Below, piece by piece: positions 9,365 through 18,172 of a DNA stretch of 64,000 bases. Source of the stretch: Ferrimonas lipolytica (lineage in GTDB: Bacteria; Pseudomonadota; Gammaproteobacteria; Enterobacterales; Shewanellaceae); NCBI RefSeq assembly GCF_012295575.1, contig NZ_CP051180.1, positions 1,984,001 to 2,048,000 of the forward strand, written 5' to 3'. Positions within the stretch are counted from its first letter, which is position 1. Each line of letters begins with the position of its first letter. The position numbers were made by a program, and so were the translations under genes. The notes beneath the pieces are model-generated. The model ran no database searches, was not told the origin of the DNA, and saw only the letters and a program-made list of their open reading frames with translations.

Positions 9365-9778
9365 GTGAGACTACGAAACCGCTACCGGATGCCATTAACC
9401 GCTATTGCCATGGGCATTTTAGTGATGTTGATGCTCTACCCGCTCAATATGATGTTCGCCAACGCACAGCCTATGCGCCCAGCCGAAAAGTACGATAATT
9501 ATCAAGGCAAAATGACCTACTGCAGCACCTTTAATCACTACGTTGAAAAGGATCAGCACAGCACTACAGTCAAGTTGATGGAGTACGCCAACGACAACGC
9601 CATGAGTTATCTTATCTGGCGCTTTGGTAAGGATCAGGGCAAGCGGATGGTGGATGTGTGCGAGCACGCACAACAGCGCTATATCGTCGAGCAGTGCCAG
9701 CAGCAACCTGATGAAAACCTTGAACAGTTGATATTGAACTACAACCGCCAAGCGGTAAAACAGAGCGGGGCGATATAA
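9365..9778 (+). CDS. Small exported or membrane-anchored protein of unknown function
   Basis: This is a 137-residue protein with a GTG start preceded by a near-ideal Shine-Dalgarno sequence (TAAGGAGG). Residues 8-30 form one hydrophobic segment that may be a signal peptide or an anchor. The rest is hydrophilic, with three cysteines (CSTF, VCEHA, EQCQQ) and many Gln and Tyr. No family was recognised. A perfect FNR-type site and a matching -10 hexamer lie about 100 bp upstream, which suggests expression under low oxygen. It ends just before a hairpin shared with sstT. Confidence 0.75.
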   Translation: MRLRNRYRMPLTAIAMGILVMLMLYPLNMMFANAQPMRPAEKYDNYQGKMTYCSTFNHYVEKDQHSTTVKLMEYANDNAMSYLIWRFGKDQGKRMVDVCEHAQQRYIVEQCQQQPDENLEQLILNYNRQAVKQSGAI

Positions 9779-9806
9779 AAAAGCCCGCTGTTATAGCGGG
9801 CTTTCT
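9779..9806. terminator. Bidirectional terminator
   Basis: The stem AAGCCCGCT/AGCGGGCTT with a 5-nt loop lies between the convergent small exported gene and sstT. The T-run is strongest on the minus strand, so it mainly serves sstT. Confidence 0.8.
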
Positions 9807-9834
9807 CTGCAAACTCGTTAACGAGGTTAACGGT

Positions 9835-11052
9835 TTAGTTTTGTTTGTTCGCCGAGATATCAGCTGCTGCAGTAAACAATACGTCGGTAGAACTGTTCAA
9901 AGCGGTCTCAGCTGAATCCTGCACCACACCAATAATGAAACCAACAGCAACCACCTGCATCGCAACGTCGTTGCTGATACCAAAGAGGCTACATGCCAGT
10001 GGAATCAGCAGCAGTGAACCACCGGCAACACCAGAGGCACCACAAGCAGAAACAGCCGCAACAACACTCAACAACAACGCGGTCGGTAGGTCAACCACAA
10101 CACCTTGAGTGTGCACTGCAGCCAGTGTTAATACCGTAATGGTAATAGCAGCACCGGCCATGTTAATGGTTGCTCCCAGCGGGATAGACACTGAGTAGGT
10201 GTCTTCGTGCAAGCCCAATTTCTTACACAGCCCCATGTTTACTGGCACGTTGGCTGCAGATGAACGAGTAAAGAATGCAGTTACGCCACTTTCACGCAGA
10301 CATTGAAATACCAATGGGTAAGGATTTTGTCTGGTTTTCCAGTAGACGATAGCTGGGTTTAACAGCAACGCAATGATGGCCATTGAGCCTAACAGCACGC
10401 CCAGTAAATGGCTGTAGCCCCACAATGCATCAAAACCGGTGCTAGCAATGGTGTTACTCACCAAACCAAAGATCCCCAGAGGAGCAAAGCGGATTACTAC
10501 GCGAACGATATTAGTGATGCCATCGGATACGTCTTGGAACACCTTCTTGGTAGCGTCAGAGGCACGGTGCAGTGACAAACCAAGGGCGATACCCCAAGCC
10601 AAAATACCGATGAAGTTGCCCGTCAACAGTGCATTAATTGGGTTATCAACAATTTTAAATAGCAGCGTATTTAGTACTTCACCAATACCCTCTGGTGGCG
10701 TTGCAGCTGCCGCGTCAGCGGCCAATACCAAGGTAGTTGGGAACAGGAAACTCATCGCAACTGCGGTTACTGATGCAGCAAGGGTACCCAACAGGTACAA
10801 AATGATGATCGGACGCATATTAGTGGCCTGATCTGGGTTTTTATTGGCAATCGACGACGCTACCAAAATAAATACCAAGATTGGCGCAACCGCTTTCAAT
10901 GCGGATACAAACAGGCTACCAAAGATGCCCGCTGACAATGCAGTTTGCGGGGCGACGGCGGCTAAAATAATACCCACTATCAGACCGAACAGGATCTGCT
11001 TAACCAAGCTGCCTTGGGCAAACTTAGCGAAAAATTGACTCAGTTGATTCAT
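9835..11052 (-). CDS. sstT: Serine/threonine:Na+ symporter SstT
   Basis: SstT takes up L-serine and L-threonine with sodium across the inner membrane. The 405-residue length fits the family, and the sequence is a typical DAACS-family carrier. It has many hydrophobic helices, the re-entrant serine-rich region [14 protein letters not shown], the motif [13 protein letters not shown] (NMxG-type transport core), and a C-terminal hairpin with the [16 protein letters not shown] segment. It is transcribed alone, ends at a terminator hairpin, and is divergent from the DUF3192 gene. Confidence 0.92.
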   Translation of the reverse strand: MNQLSQFFAKFAQGSLVKQILFGLIVGIILAAVAPQTALSAGIFGSLFVSALKAVAPILVFILVASSIANKNPDQATNMRPIIILYLLGTLAASVTAVAMSFLFPTTLVLAADAAAATPPEGIGEVLNTLLFKIVDNPINALLTGNFIGILAWGIALGLSLHRASDATKKVFQDVSDGITNIVRVVIRFAPLGIFGLVSNTIASTGFDALWGYSHLLGVLLGSMAIIALLLNPAIVYWKTRQNPYPLVFQCLRESGVTAFFTRSSAANVPVNMGLCKKLGLHEDTYSVSIPLGATINMAGAAITITVLTLAAVHTQGVVVDLPTALLLSVVAAVSACGASGVAGGSLLLIPLACSLFGISNDVAMQVVAVGFIIGVVQDSAETALNSSTDVLFTAAADISANKQN

Positions 11053-11252
11053 ATCGGAACTTCACTTATTGATTGTTATTCTAATTGCAGCATTTTTTGC
11101 TGCTATAGGACTGTTTTTAGCAACCTTTATATCAAGCTGTCCATTAAAAATAACGTTCAACGCCATTTTTGTTAGATTGCTTACAATATGGTACTAGCCG
11201 TCAACGACATTAGCCGATATTTTATCTATATAACCAACAAGCGGGCAACATT

Positions 11253-11669
11253 ATGAGACGTACACGCAGTCGCATCTTTCCTGTCGTTATCGGCGCTGTA
11301 GCGGCATATCTGATCTTTATCGTGGTAACGATTATGCTGTGGGAGCCTTCAGAAAAAGGGCCCGATGATCTGGATTGGGATGACAGGGAAAAGTACAACT
11401 TACAACAAATCGCTAAACTAACCCCTGGGATCAGCGTTGATGAGGTTATTGCTCAATTGGGCAGTCCAAACTTCAATGAAGCTTATACTCACAATGACGG
11501 CGATATGGTACAGATCCTGCGTTACCGTACTCACAGAACTAAAGGTGACGGGCAAACGACCACCGATGAAACTACACCGTTGCTGTTTCGCAACGGCGTC
11601 TTAAGTAGCTGGGGCGAAGCGGCGTTACAACGCGCCTTATTGGTTCCAACCCCAGCCAAGTTACCCTAA
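11253..11669 (+). CDS. DUF3192 membrane-anchored protein
   Basis: This 138-residue protein has one N-terminal transmembrane helix (about residues 9-29), then an acidic linker and a small folded domain. The segment LTPGISVDEVIAQLGSPNFNEA is characteristic of DUF3192, a family of unknown function found in Shewanella and Vibrio relatives; it resembles the SmpA/BamE-like fold that starts with 'G(M/I)S..EV...LG.P'. The soluble part should face the periplasm. It is convergent with the S9 peptidase gene, with 5 bp between stops. Confidence 0.8.
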   Translation: MRRTRSRIFPVVIGAVAAYLIFIVVTIMLWEPSEKGPDDLDWDDREKYNLQQIAKLTPGISVDEVIAQLGSPNFNEAYTHNDGDMVQILRYRTHRTKGDGQTTTDETTPLLFRNGVLSSWGEAALQRALLVPTPAKLP

Positions 11670-11674
11670 CCGAG

Positions 11675-14398
11675 TTACTCCTTAGGATCCGGTTGCCGCC
11701 AAGGTTGGCCATTTAACCACCATTGTGGTGCCGCTTTACCCTTAAGGGTATGGTCAAAGAACTCCATCATCTTGATGCTGTAATCCAGCTTGTTGGGATA
11801 CTTCTTCAGATGGTGTGGTTCATCTTGGTATTGCAACATCACTACCGGCTTGCTCAAGCGGCGCATCGCCAAATAGAGCTCAATCCCCTGCTGCCACGGC
11901 ACAGCATCATCTTTGTCACCAAACATAATAACCATTGGCGTATTAACCTTTTCGGTATGGAAGACTGGGCTGTTTTCAATATATAACTCAGGCGCTCGGT
12001 ATAGGCTCTGTCCAATACGGCTCTGTCCCGCTTCATATTGGAATTGACGTCCTAAGCCGCTACCCAGCCGAATACCAGTGTAGGCCGAGGTCATATTGGC
12101 TACCGGTGCGCCGGTAATTACCCCAGCAAAAGCATCGGTTTGGGTTACCAATTGCGCACTTTGATATCCCGCCCAAGAATGCCCCTGTAATCCCACTTTC
12201 GCACGATCGGTAATACCTAATTGGACCAAATGATCCACCCCTGGCAACAGCGCGTCTGCAGTAGAACGGCCTGGATGGCCAACTTCAAAGCGAATGTCCG
12301 GCAGGAAGATAGCGTAACCTTGGCTTGAGAACCATGGGAAGTTCGGCCGATGGTTAAATGCCATCTGTGGGAACCGATGCAGTCGATCACTCATAAAGCG
12401 ATAGAAGTAGATAACCGTCGGCAGTGGCGTATTGCCATCCCAGCCTGGTGGGGTGATCACCACTCCTTGCAGCGACTTACCGTTGTTATCACGCCAATTA
12501 ACTAACTTGGCTTGGCCCCAATCAAGATCGGTTAGCTGCTCGCCCATAAAGGTGACCTGCTCTAGATTGCCGAAATTGCCGTTGGCCAAATGCAGATCTG
12601 GGAACTGGTCGTAACGTTCAATACGATACAACGCTTGTTCACTCTGTTTGGCTTTAGCAACAAAGCGGATCATCGCTGGGTGTTGCTGCCACGGCGTTAT
12701 GGTCTTAGTCGCAAGCACTAACCGTAATAGGCTCTCATTGCGATTAAGTTCGCTGACGCTATGGAGCACCAGAGGCTGGCTAACGTCATGCCATTGCTGT
12801 TCCTCATCCTCAATCACGACACGATGAATCGTTTGTCGTTCTCGTCCTTGAGTTAGAGGGATTAAATCACCACCTTTTAGTTGGTAGGCATCGTACTTGT
12901 CGTACACCACCACACCGTTGTTACCGCTTAACCACGGCCCAAAGCCATAGCTTGGGGCTGGACTCGGGTAATCATGATCTTCATTAGCAAAGCCATCAGC
13001 AACCTTGTTGGTGTGGTTGCGAGCAACATTGTGCCAATAGAGCTGACCACGAACATACCAAGCAACGGCACTATCATCTGCTGCCAGTGTCGGCTCATCC
13101 GCAGCGAGACTTTGCGTTACCAACAAACGGCGCTCACCGTTAGTCATATCAACTAGATACCAATCGCGGTAGAAGCCAGCCCACGACACCATTTGTTGGT
13201 ACAGCTTATCGCTCCACCCTAATACATAACGCTTGTTTTCGCTGATCTTCAGTTCAGCTAACTGGGGATCCGCCAACTGCACAAAATCATCAGATTGAAG
13301 CTGCCACACTCCAAAGTATTGACGCTTAAACTCGTCTTTAAACTGATGCTGTTCACGGGTTTTAATGGCACTGTCATCACCATGCCACAGCACTAAACCT
13401 GACTTGCGTTGCAACTGCTGCATGTCTTGCAGTGCCGTGTTGTCGGCGTAATCCGCTGCTTTTGAAAATTCAGGCCGACGAGCTTGACGGCCGATAAATA
13501 GCCGTTGATTATCATCGGAAAAACTCAGCTCACTGTAGCCGCTAACGATAAAATCAGCATGATTAAGCTCTTGCCAGCGTAAATCCTCATCGAACTGGTA
13601 CAAGCCAACCTTGTGGGTTCGTTGCCGTTTCGCTTGCTCCGCTTTACCCCAAGTAAACCCGAGTAGCTCTGCATCATCGGTGAACGTTAGTGCCCCGCTG
13701 ACGAAGCCAGCTTGTTGCACAATGGTTTCTGATTTGAGATCGGCAGTTAACTTGAATATGCCATTGTTGCTGTTGTCTTCGCTGCGTGTGCTGTAAGCGA
13801 TACCAAACTTATCTTCCGCCACCGCGACTTGCCATACCTGACTAATCACTCGAGAACTGCCAGTGGTTAAGTCACGGACCGTCAGTGCGCTACCTTGCTT
13901 AGCGTTGGCTTGAACGCCATCATTACTTTTGTCTTTATCGACCGTTTCTGGCTGCTCGTGCAGCACCACCAATACTTTACCGTCATGACTAAACCACGCT
14001 TGTTTCACGCGCTCAAAACGGATCTTGTTGCCGGTTTGGCTATCAACCAGCAATCGGTCCGACTTAAGCTTTTTAAGCGCCTTAGGTTTGCTGTTCTCGC
14101 GGGTGAGCAAGTCTGGCCCAAGCTCGAACAAGCCAAATTGACCGTCGGCACTTAGCATCGGCTTACTGGCACCGGCTAAGGTAAACAGGTTGCCACCAAG
14201 ACGTTGCAGCTTGCCCTGAGGGTCACCACGATCTGGTTGCGCCACATAGGCAATGGTTTGTCCATTGGCGGAAATAATTGGATCTTTCAAACTAGCAAAG
14301 TTCATCACAACATCTGGCGTAACGGGCTTTGCTGCCACCGACGTTGCTAGCCCAAGCGCAGCAATCCAAATCAAAAATGTTGAAAATCCTTTTGTCAC
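11675..14398 (-). CDS. Exported S9-family (prolyl oligopeptidase-type) peptidase
   Basis: This is a 907-residue serine peptidase with an N-terminal signal peptide (cleavage near VAAKP). A long N-terminal beta-propeller-like region, rich in repeated strand-turn segments (SADGQ, SDDNQ, AADDS), precedes a C-terminal alpha/beta-hydrolase domain. The nucleophile elbow is GHSWAG with Ser741, where family members usually have GxSYGG. The Asp is in FGDKDDAVPW and the His in DEPHHLKKY. It should act in the periplasm or outside the cell on peptides, probably as a scavenging enzyme. It is transcribed alone and is divergent from the isocitrate dehydrogenase gene. Confidence 0.9.
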   Translation of the reverse strand: MTKGFSTFLIWIAALGLATSVAAKPVTPDVVMNFASLKDPIISANGQTIAYVAQPDRGDPQGKLQRLGGNLFTLAGASKPMLSADGQFGLFELGPDLLTRENSKPKALKKLKSDRLLVDSQTGNKIRFERVKQAWFSHDGKVLVVLHEQPETVDKDKSNDGVQANAKQGSALTVRDLTTGSSRVISQVWQVAVAEDKFGIAYSTRSEDNSNNGIFKLTADLKSETIVQQAGFVSGALTFTDDAELLGFTWGKAEQAKRQRTHKVGLYQFDEDLRWQELNHADFIVSGYSELSFSDDNQRLFIGRQARRPEFSKAADYADNTALQDMQQLQRKSGLVLWHGDDSAIKTREQHQFKDEFKRQYFGVWQLQSDDFVQLADPQLAELKISENKRYVLGWSDKLYQQMVSWAGFYRDWYLVDMTNGERRLLVTQSLAADEPTLAADDSAVAWYVRGQLYWHNVARNHTNKVADGFANEDHDYPSPAPSYGFGPWLSGNNGVVVYDKYDAYQLKGGDLIPLTQGRERQTIHRVVIEDEEQQWHDVSQPLVLHSVSELNRNESLLRLVLATKTITPWQQHPAMIRFVAKAKQSEQALYRIERYDQFPDLHLANGNFGNLEQVTFMGEQLTDLDWGQAKLVNWRDNNGKSLQGVVITPPGWDGNTPLPTVIYFYRFMSDRLHRFPQMAFNHRPNFPWFSSQGYAIFLPDIRFEVGHPGRSTADALLPGVDHLVQLGITDRAKVGLQGHSWAGYQSAQLVTQTDAFAGVITGAPVANMTSAYTGIRLGSGLGRQFQYEAGQSRIGQSLYRAPELYIENSPVFHTEKVNTPMVIMFGDKDDAVPWQQGIELYLAMRRLSKPVVMLQYQDEPHHLKKYPNKLDYSIKMMEFFDHTLKGKAAPQWWLNGQPWRQPDPKE

Positions 14399-14562
14399 AT
14401 CTGCCTCTCAATTATTTCAATAGTGTGAGCTTGCACAATCAACTGTAAGAACGATGTAAAAGTCGGTATGCTACTCGCCGCACAATGCTAACAAAGCCCC
14501 CCAGTCCTGCATAGGGAATTAGAGGAAGGGCACATTCATACGACACGTGGAAGGAAGTCACT

Positions 14563-15570
14563 ATGTCCACTAACACCATCACCGTTATTCCTGGCGACGG
14601 CATCGGCCCAGACATCGTTGAAGCAACCGTTAAGGTACTCGACGCTGCCGGCTGTAATTTTAACTACGATTATGCTGACGCTGGCCTTGCTGCTCTAGCA
14701 AACCACGGTGAATTGATGCCGGAAAGTACGCTCGAGCTAATCGCGAAGAACCCAGCAACACTTAAGGGTCCATTAACCACACCAATCGGTACTGGTTTCA
14801 CCTCCATCAACGTGAGTCTGCGTAAGCAGTTCAACCTGTACGCTAACGTCCGTCCGGTGTTGTCTCTGAAAGGCACCCAGGCGCGTTTTGACAACGTTGA
14901 TATCATTACCGTACGCGAAAACACTGAAGGGATGTACTCCGGTGCAGGCCAAGTGATCAGCGAAGATGGCCTGATTGCCGAAGCAAAAAGTATCATCACC
15001 CGAGAAGGCGCAGAGCGGATCTGTACCTTTGCCTATGAGTTGGCTCGTAAAGAGGGACGTAAGAAGGTTACCGCAGTTCATAAAGCCAATATCATGAAGA
15101 CCACTTCAGGTTTGTTCTTGCAGGTTGCTCGTGAAGTGGCACAGCGCTACCCAGACATTCAATCAGAAGAGATGATCGTCGATGCGACCTGCATGAAACT
15201 GGTTATGGATCCTAGCCAGTTCGACGTTATCGTAACCACCAACCTATTCGGCGATATTCTGTCGGATCTGTGTGCGGGTTTGGTTGGCGGTTTGGGTATG
15301 GCACCAGGTGCTAACATCGGCGAACAAAGCGCCATCTTCGAAGCTGTACACGGCAGTGCGCCAGATATCGCTGGTCAAGATTTAGCTAACCCGACTGCGC
15401 TTATTCTCGGTGCGATCCAGATGCTGGAATACCTTGGTATGTCCGAGCAAGCAGCTAAGATCCGCACCGCGGTACAAGACACCATCGCCTCTGGTGAAAA
15501 CGTCACTAAAGACCTGGGTGGCAACGCCGGTACCAAGGCCTTTACTGATGCGATCATCTCCCGCTTATAA
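14563..15570 (+). CDS. Isocitrate dehydrogenase, NAD-dependent type
   Basis: This 335-residue enzyme of the isocitrate/isopropylmalate dehydrogenase family converts isocitrate to 2-oxoglutarate in the TCA cycle. The isocitrate loop [18 protein letters not shown] is present, as are ENTEGMYSG and [14 protein letters not shown]. The coenzyme-pocket segment reads HGSAPDIAG (residues 263-271). Asp268-Ile269 in place of the Lys-Tyr of NADP enzymes indicates NAD. The short homodimer type, rather than the 416-residue NADP Icd, is known from Shewanella. GGAAGGAAG lies before the ATG. It is followed by a terminator into which a MITE has inserted. Confidence 0.92.
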   Translation: MSTNTITVIPGDGIGPDIVEATVKVLDAAGCNFNYDYADAGLAALANHGELMPESTLELIAKNPATLKGPLTTPIGTGFTSINVSLRKQFNLYANVRPVLSLKGTQARFDNVDIITVRENTEGMYSGAGQVISEDGLIAEAKSIITREGAERICTFAYELARKEGRKKVTAVHKANIMKTTSGLFLQVAREVAQRYPDIQSEEMIVDATCMKLVMDPSQFDVIVTTNLFGDILSDLCAGLVGGLGMAPGANIGEQSAIFEAVHGSAPDIAGQDLANPTALILGAIQMLEYLGMSEQAAKIRTAVQDTIASGENVTKDLGGNAGTKAFTDAIISRL

Positions 15571-15600
15571 GCGTTGGTTTATAAACGTAGATAACACCAA

Positions 15601-15623
15601 GCCTCGCTGATGCGGGGCTTTTT
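15601..15623 (+). terminator. Isocitrate dehydrogenase terminator, interrupted by MITE copy 2
   Basis: The stem GCCTCGC/GCGGGGC (one wobble pair) with a TGAT loop is followed by TTTTTCTT. That T-tract is exactly the 8-bp target duplicated by the adjacent MITE. Confidence 0.8.
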
Positions 15624-15626
15624 CTT

Positions 15627-15912
15627 GGCTGTGTACCAAACTCAGCGTTGTTCTTTCCAATGCTGTTAAAGCACTGGCTAGTGCGAGTTTTGATACAAGG
15701 GGAATGCATTACGCCGCCGTTTATCTTCTGCCGAATTGGAGCAGTCCATTTAGTCTGCGACCTAAGGCAACGGGGATTCCAAAGGGGGCGAAGCCCCCCC
15801 CTAATGCATACAAGAATGTGTCGTCGCCACCGCGACATAACCCCTTTAGAGTACTGCAATCGGTAAAGCCGAAGGCCTGATATAAACCTCAACACTTAAC
15901 TGTGACACAGCC
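15627..15912 (+). mobile_element. MITE copy 2 (complete)
   Basis: This is a 286-bp element with imperfect terminal inverted repeats (GGCTGTGTACC... and ...GTGACACAGCC). It is flanked by a perfect 8-bp duplication TTTTTCTT (15619-15626 and 15913-15920). The central hairpin is partly deleted compared with other copies. It contains no transposase. Confidence 0.92.
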
Positions 15913-16072
15913 TTTTTCTTGCCTTTGTCGCGATAGCCTCATTCAATTTAGTCAACGAGCTAGCTGCTTAACGCTAGGACAGGTAGTCAAAACCCGCTTC
16001 CACAATATGACTATGGTCGTCTGGGTAACAGCAAGCCAGTGATATACCCTAAACACTCTAACAGGAGTTGTT

Positions 16073-16951
16073 ATGCGCTTTACGCCCCGAGGTGAGTGGA
16101 TACTGATTGCGGCAACGCTACTTGCAGCATTAGGTTGGCTTGCCTCCAAACACATTGTTACCACTTTTCCTGCGGTTCCATTTATTGGCTGGCGTTTCCT
16201 GTGCGCTGGTTTGCTGCTGTTTCCACTGTGCCGGCACGCAATTTTTCGAGCCTCAAAAATACAGGTAATCAAAACGTTAGGCTTAGGGTCAATACTGGGT
16301 TTTGGTTTGTTAGTGTGGGTAGGCGCAATTATCGATTCCAACAGCATTGGCGAAGGTGCTTTTATTGCCAGTTTATCGCTGTTGCTGGTGCCCCTGTTAG
16401 CGTGGCTGCTATTTAAAGAACCACCGCAAAAACAGTTTTGGTTTAGTGCACCTATCGCCTTATGTGGCTTGATTGCACTGACAGCAAACAACGATTTTAG
16501 CCTCGATAGCCACCAACTGCGTTTTCTCGCCGCCGCTGCGGTTTTATCGTTTCACTTCACCTTAAACCAACGCGCAACCATACACCTGCCCTCACTCGCA
16601 TCAGTGTCGTTGCAATTAATCGCCGTGGGCATTGTTGGTCTTGCTGTTGCGATATATCAAGGAGAGATGTCGTTACTCAATAGCGGCGGTGGTTATCAAG
16701 TGTGGTTATGGTTTACTACTAGTGTGATGCTAGCTACCGCCCTACGCTATTGGTGCCAAACCAGTGGCCAAGGAAAGCTAAACCCAACCATCGCGGCGGC
16801 AATCATGTTGCTCGAACCGATCTGGACACTACTATTTAGTGTAGTGTTGCTTAACGAGCAGCTGTCGTTAACTCAACTACTGGGCTGCAGCTTGATATTG
16901 ACCTCATTATTGGCATACCTACTTCGTCCAAAAATCATTAATTTAAGCTAA
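16073..16951 (+). CDS. EamA/DMT-superfamily transporter
   Basis: This 292-residue inner-membrane protein has about ten hydrophobic helices in two EamA repeats, typical of drug/metabolite transporters (RhaT/YdcZ type). Residues PxxFxxxRFLxAGLLLFP in the first repeat and the late MLLEPIWTLLFSVVLLNEQLSLTQLLGCSLIL segment are family hallmarks. AGGAG lies 8 bp before the ATG. It ends 4 bp inside the convergent DUF924 gene. The substrate (amino acid, metabolite or drug) is not predictable. Confidence 0.85.
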   Translation: MRFTPRGEWILIAATLLAALGWLASKHIVTTFPAVPFIGWRFLCAGLLLFPLCRHAIFRASKIQVIKTLGLGSILGFGLLVWVGAIIDSNSIGEGAFIASLSLLLVPLLAWLLFKEPPQKQFWFSAPIALCGLIALTANNDFSLDSHQLRFLAAAAVLSFHFTLNQRATIHLPSLASVSLQLIAVGIVGLAVAIYQGEMSLLNSGGGYQVWLWFTTSVMLATALRYWCQTSGQGKLNPTIAAAIMLLEPIWTLLFSVVLLNEQLSLTQLLGCSLILTSLLAYLLRPKIINLS

Positions 16952-17481
16952 AAACTCGACCCCGGCTGTTGCAAAAATAGGATTTCATCGTCCGTTGATT
17001 GCCGCCCAAGTATGACGTTTCGGTGGGGATAGCGGCCAAAGCGATCGATGATCTGTTTGTGGTGCAACTCAAACCGCAGATTATCTTCCAACCCATTCTT
17101 GCGATAGAAGCGTTCAGCCTGTTGGTGAATAAGCTGAGATTCACTGTGCATATAAGGCAAATACAAAAAGCTGCGCTGAATAAGCGTTAAAGATTGCTCA
17201 TCCTTAGCGGCAATGGCTTGCTGAGCCAACGCCAGTGCTAAAGGATCGGCGGCAAATGCCAAAGGGGTATCTCGATGAATATTACGAGAAAACTGATCAA
17301 GTACGATGATCTCGGCCAACCGTCCAAGTGGGGTCTGGCGCCATAGGAACAGTTCACATTGCAGCGCTTGTTGGTGCAGTTGGCCAAAACGGCTGCGGAT
17401 CAGCTCATCAAAGGCAGCATCCTTTTGAAACCAGTGCTTAGGGCTGCACTCCGAGAACCAAAAATCGATTATCTGCTGCAT
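16948..17481 (-). CDS. DUF924 family protein
   Basis: This 177-residue cytosolic protein matches the DUF924 family, an all-helical, TPR-like fold of unknown function. Diagnostic segments are IIDFWFSECSPKHWF at the start and LGRLAEIIVLDQFSRNIHRD in the middle, with a late FLYLPYMHSES. Members are common next to metabolic genes in proteobacteria. It overlaps the convergent transporter gene by 4 bp. No regulatory signal stands out. Confidence 0.88.
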   Translation of the reverse strand: MQQIIDFWFSECSPKHWFQKDAAFDELIRSRFGQLHQQALQCELFLWRQTPLGRLAEIIVLDQFSRNIHRDTPLAFAADPLALALAQQAIAAKDEQSLTLIQRSFLYLPYMHSESQLIHQQAERFYRKNGLEDNLRFELHHKQIIDRFGRYPHRNVILGRQSTDDEILFLQQPGSSF

Positions 17482-17557
17482 GGCTATTGGTCCTGTAATA
17501 AGCGTATATCAAAGCGAACTCTCAACCGCTGAGAATTCGCTTCGAAAAGCTCTTCCG

Positions 17558-17716
17558 TTAGAAGATACAGTGCTTAGCAAAATCTTTCGCTTCAGTGGCA
17601 GTCCAATCCGCCGAAGGCTTCTCTTTCATCTGCTTACACCACTGTTCACTGCCGATTTCAGGGCTGCAACCAGTCAACAGTACGCCAACAAACAACAAAC
17701 CCACTAACTTCTTCAT
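17558..17716 (-). CDS. DUF3012-type small lipoprotein
   Basis: This gene encodes only 52 residues. The protein begins Met-Lys-Lys, has a hydrophobic core and the lipobox LLTGC, so Cys17 should be lipidated. The mature part is about 36 residues and contains SEQWCKQMKEKPSADWTATE and ends AKHCIF; two cysteines bracket it and could form a disulfide. This matches DUF3012, a family of tiny lipoproteins in Shewanella, Vibrio and relatives with no known role. The start is well supported by AAGGAGAGGAT directly before the ATG. Confidence 0.85.
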   Translation of the reverse strand: MKKLVGLLFVGVLLTGCSPEIGSEQWCKQMKEKPSADWTATEAKDFAKHCIF

Positions 17717-17796
17717 ATCCTCTCCTTAGAAAATGCATACACAAGGTGTAACGACTACACGCGAACAGATTACGCCATCGCTGATGCAAAAAAAAT

Positions 17797-18087
17797 GGCG
17801 CTGTACCAATTAAGTGCTGCTCTTTCCAAGGCTGTTAAAGCACTGGCTAGGCGAGTCGCGATACAAGGGTAAAGCACTACCGCTATTGCTCTTTTGCCAC
17901 ATTGGAGCAGTTCAGCGAAGCGTTTTGGACTGCGACCTAAGGCAAGGGGGATTCCAAACGGGGCGAAGCTCGCCCCTAATGCATACAAGAATGTGCCGTC
18001 GCCAGCGCGATATAGTCCCCTAAAAACACCGAAATCGGCGAAGCGGAAGGCTTGATATAAACCTCACCACTTAACTACGACACAGTC
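17797..18087 (+). mobile_element. MITE copy 3 (complete)
   Basis: This element of about 291 bp has slightly decayed ends (GGCGCTGTACC... and ...CGACACAGTC). The flanking repeat is AAAAAAAAT on both sides (17788-17796 and 18088-18096), consistent with an 8-9 bp target duplication in an A-tract. It lies between the DUF3012 lipoprotein gene and rlmM. Confidence 0.88.
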
Positions 18088-18123
18088 AAAAAAAATGGCA
18101 ATATTTCAATATGACCAAAACAA

Positions 18124-18149
18124 AACGCCCCACGGTTAGGTGAGGCGTT
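18124..18149 (-). terminator. Terminator of the rlmM operon
   Basis: On the minus strand, a 10-bp stem AACGCCTCAC/GTGGGGCGTT (with wobble pairs) is followed by TTTGTTTTGG. It lies about 24 bp after the rlmM stop. Confidence 0.75.
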
Positions 18150-18172
18150 AAAGTAATTATCGAGCGTGGTCG

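Noticed and set aside
15554-15895. Minus-strand reading frames across MITE copies (15554-15895, 17770-17988, 31704-31958, 45613-45849, 46520-46783) with partly similar peptides such as RWRRHILVCIRG
   Set aside because: The similarity comes from the shared DNA of the element. The frame shifts between copies through small indels, there is no conserved start or ribosome site, and stems rather than codons are preserved.
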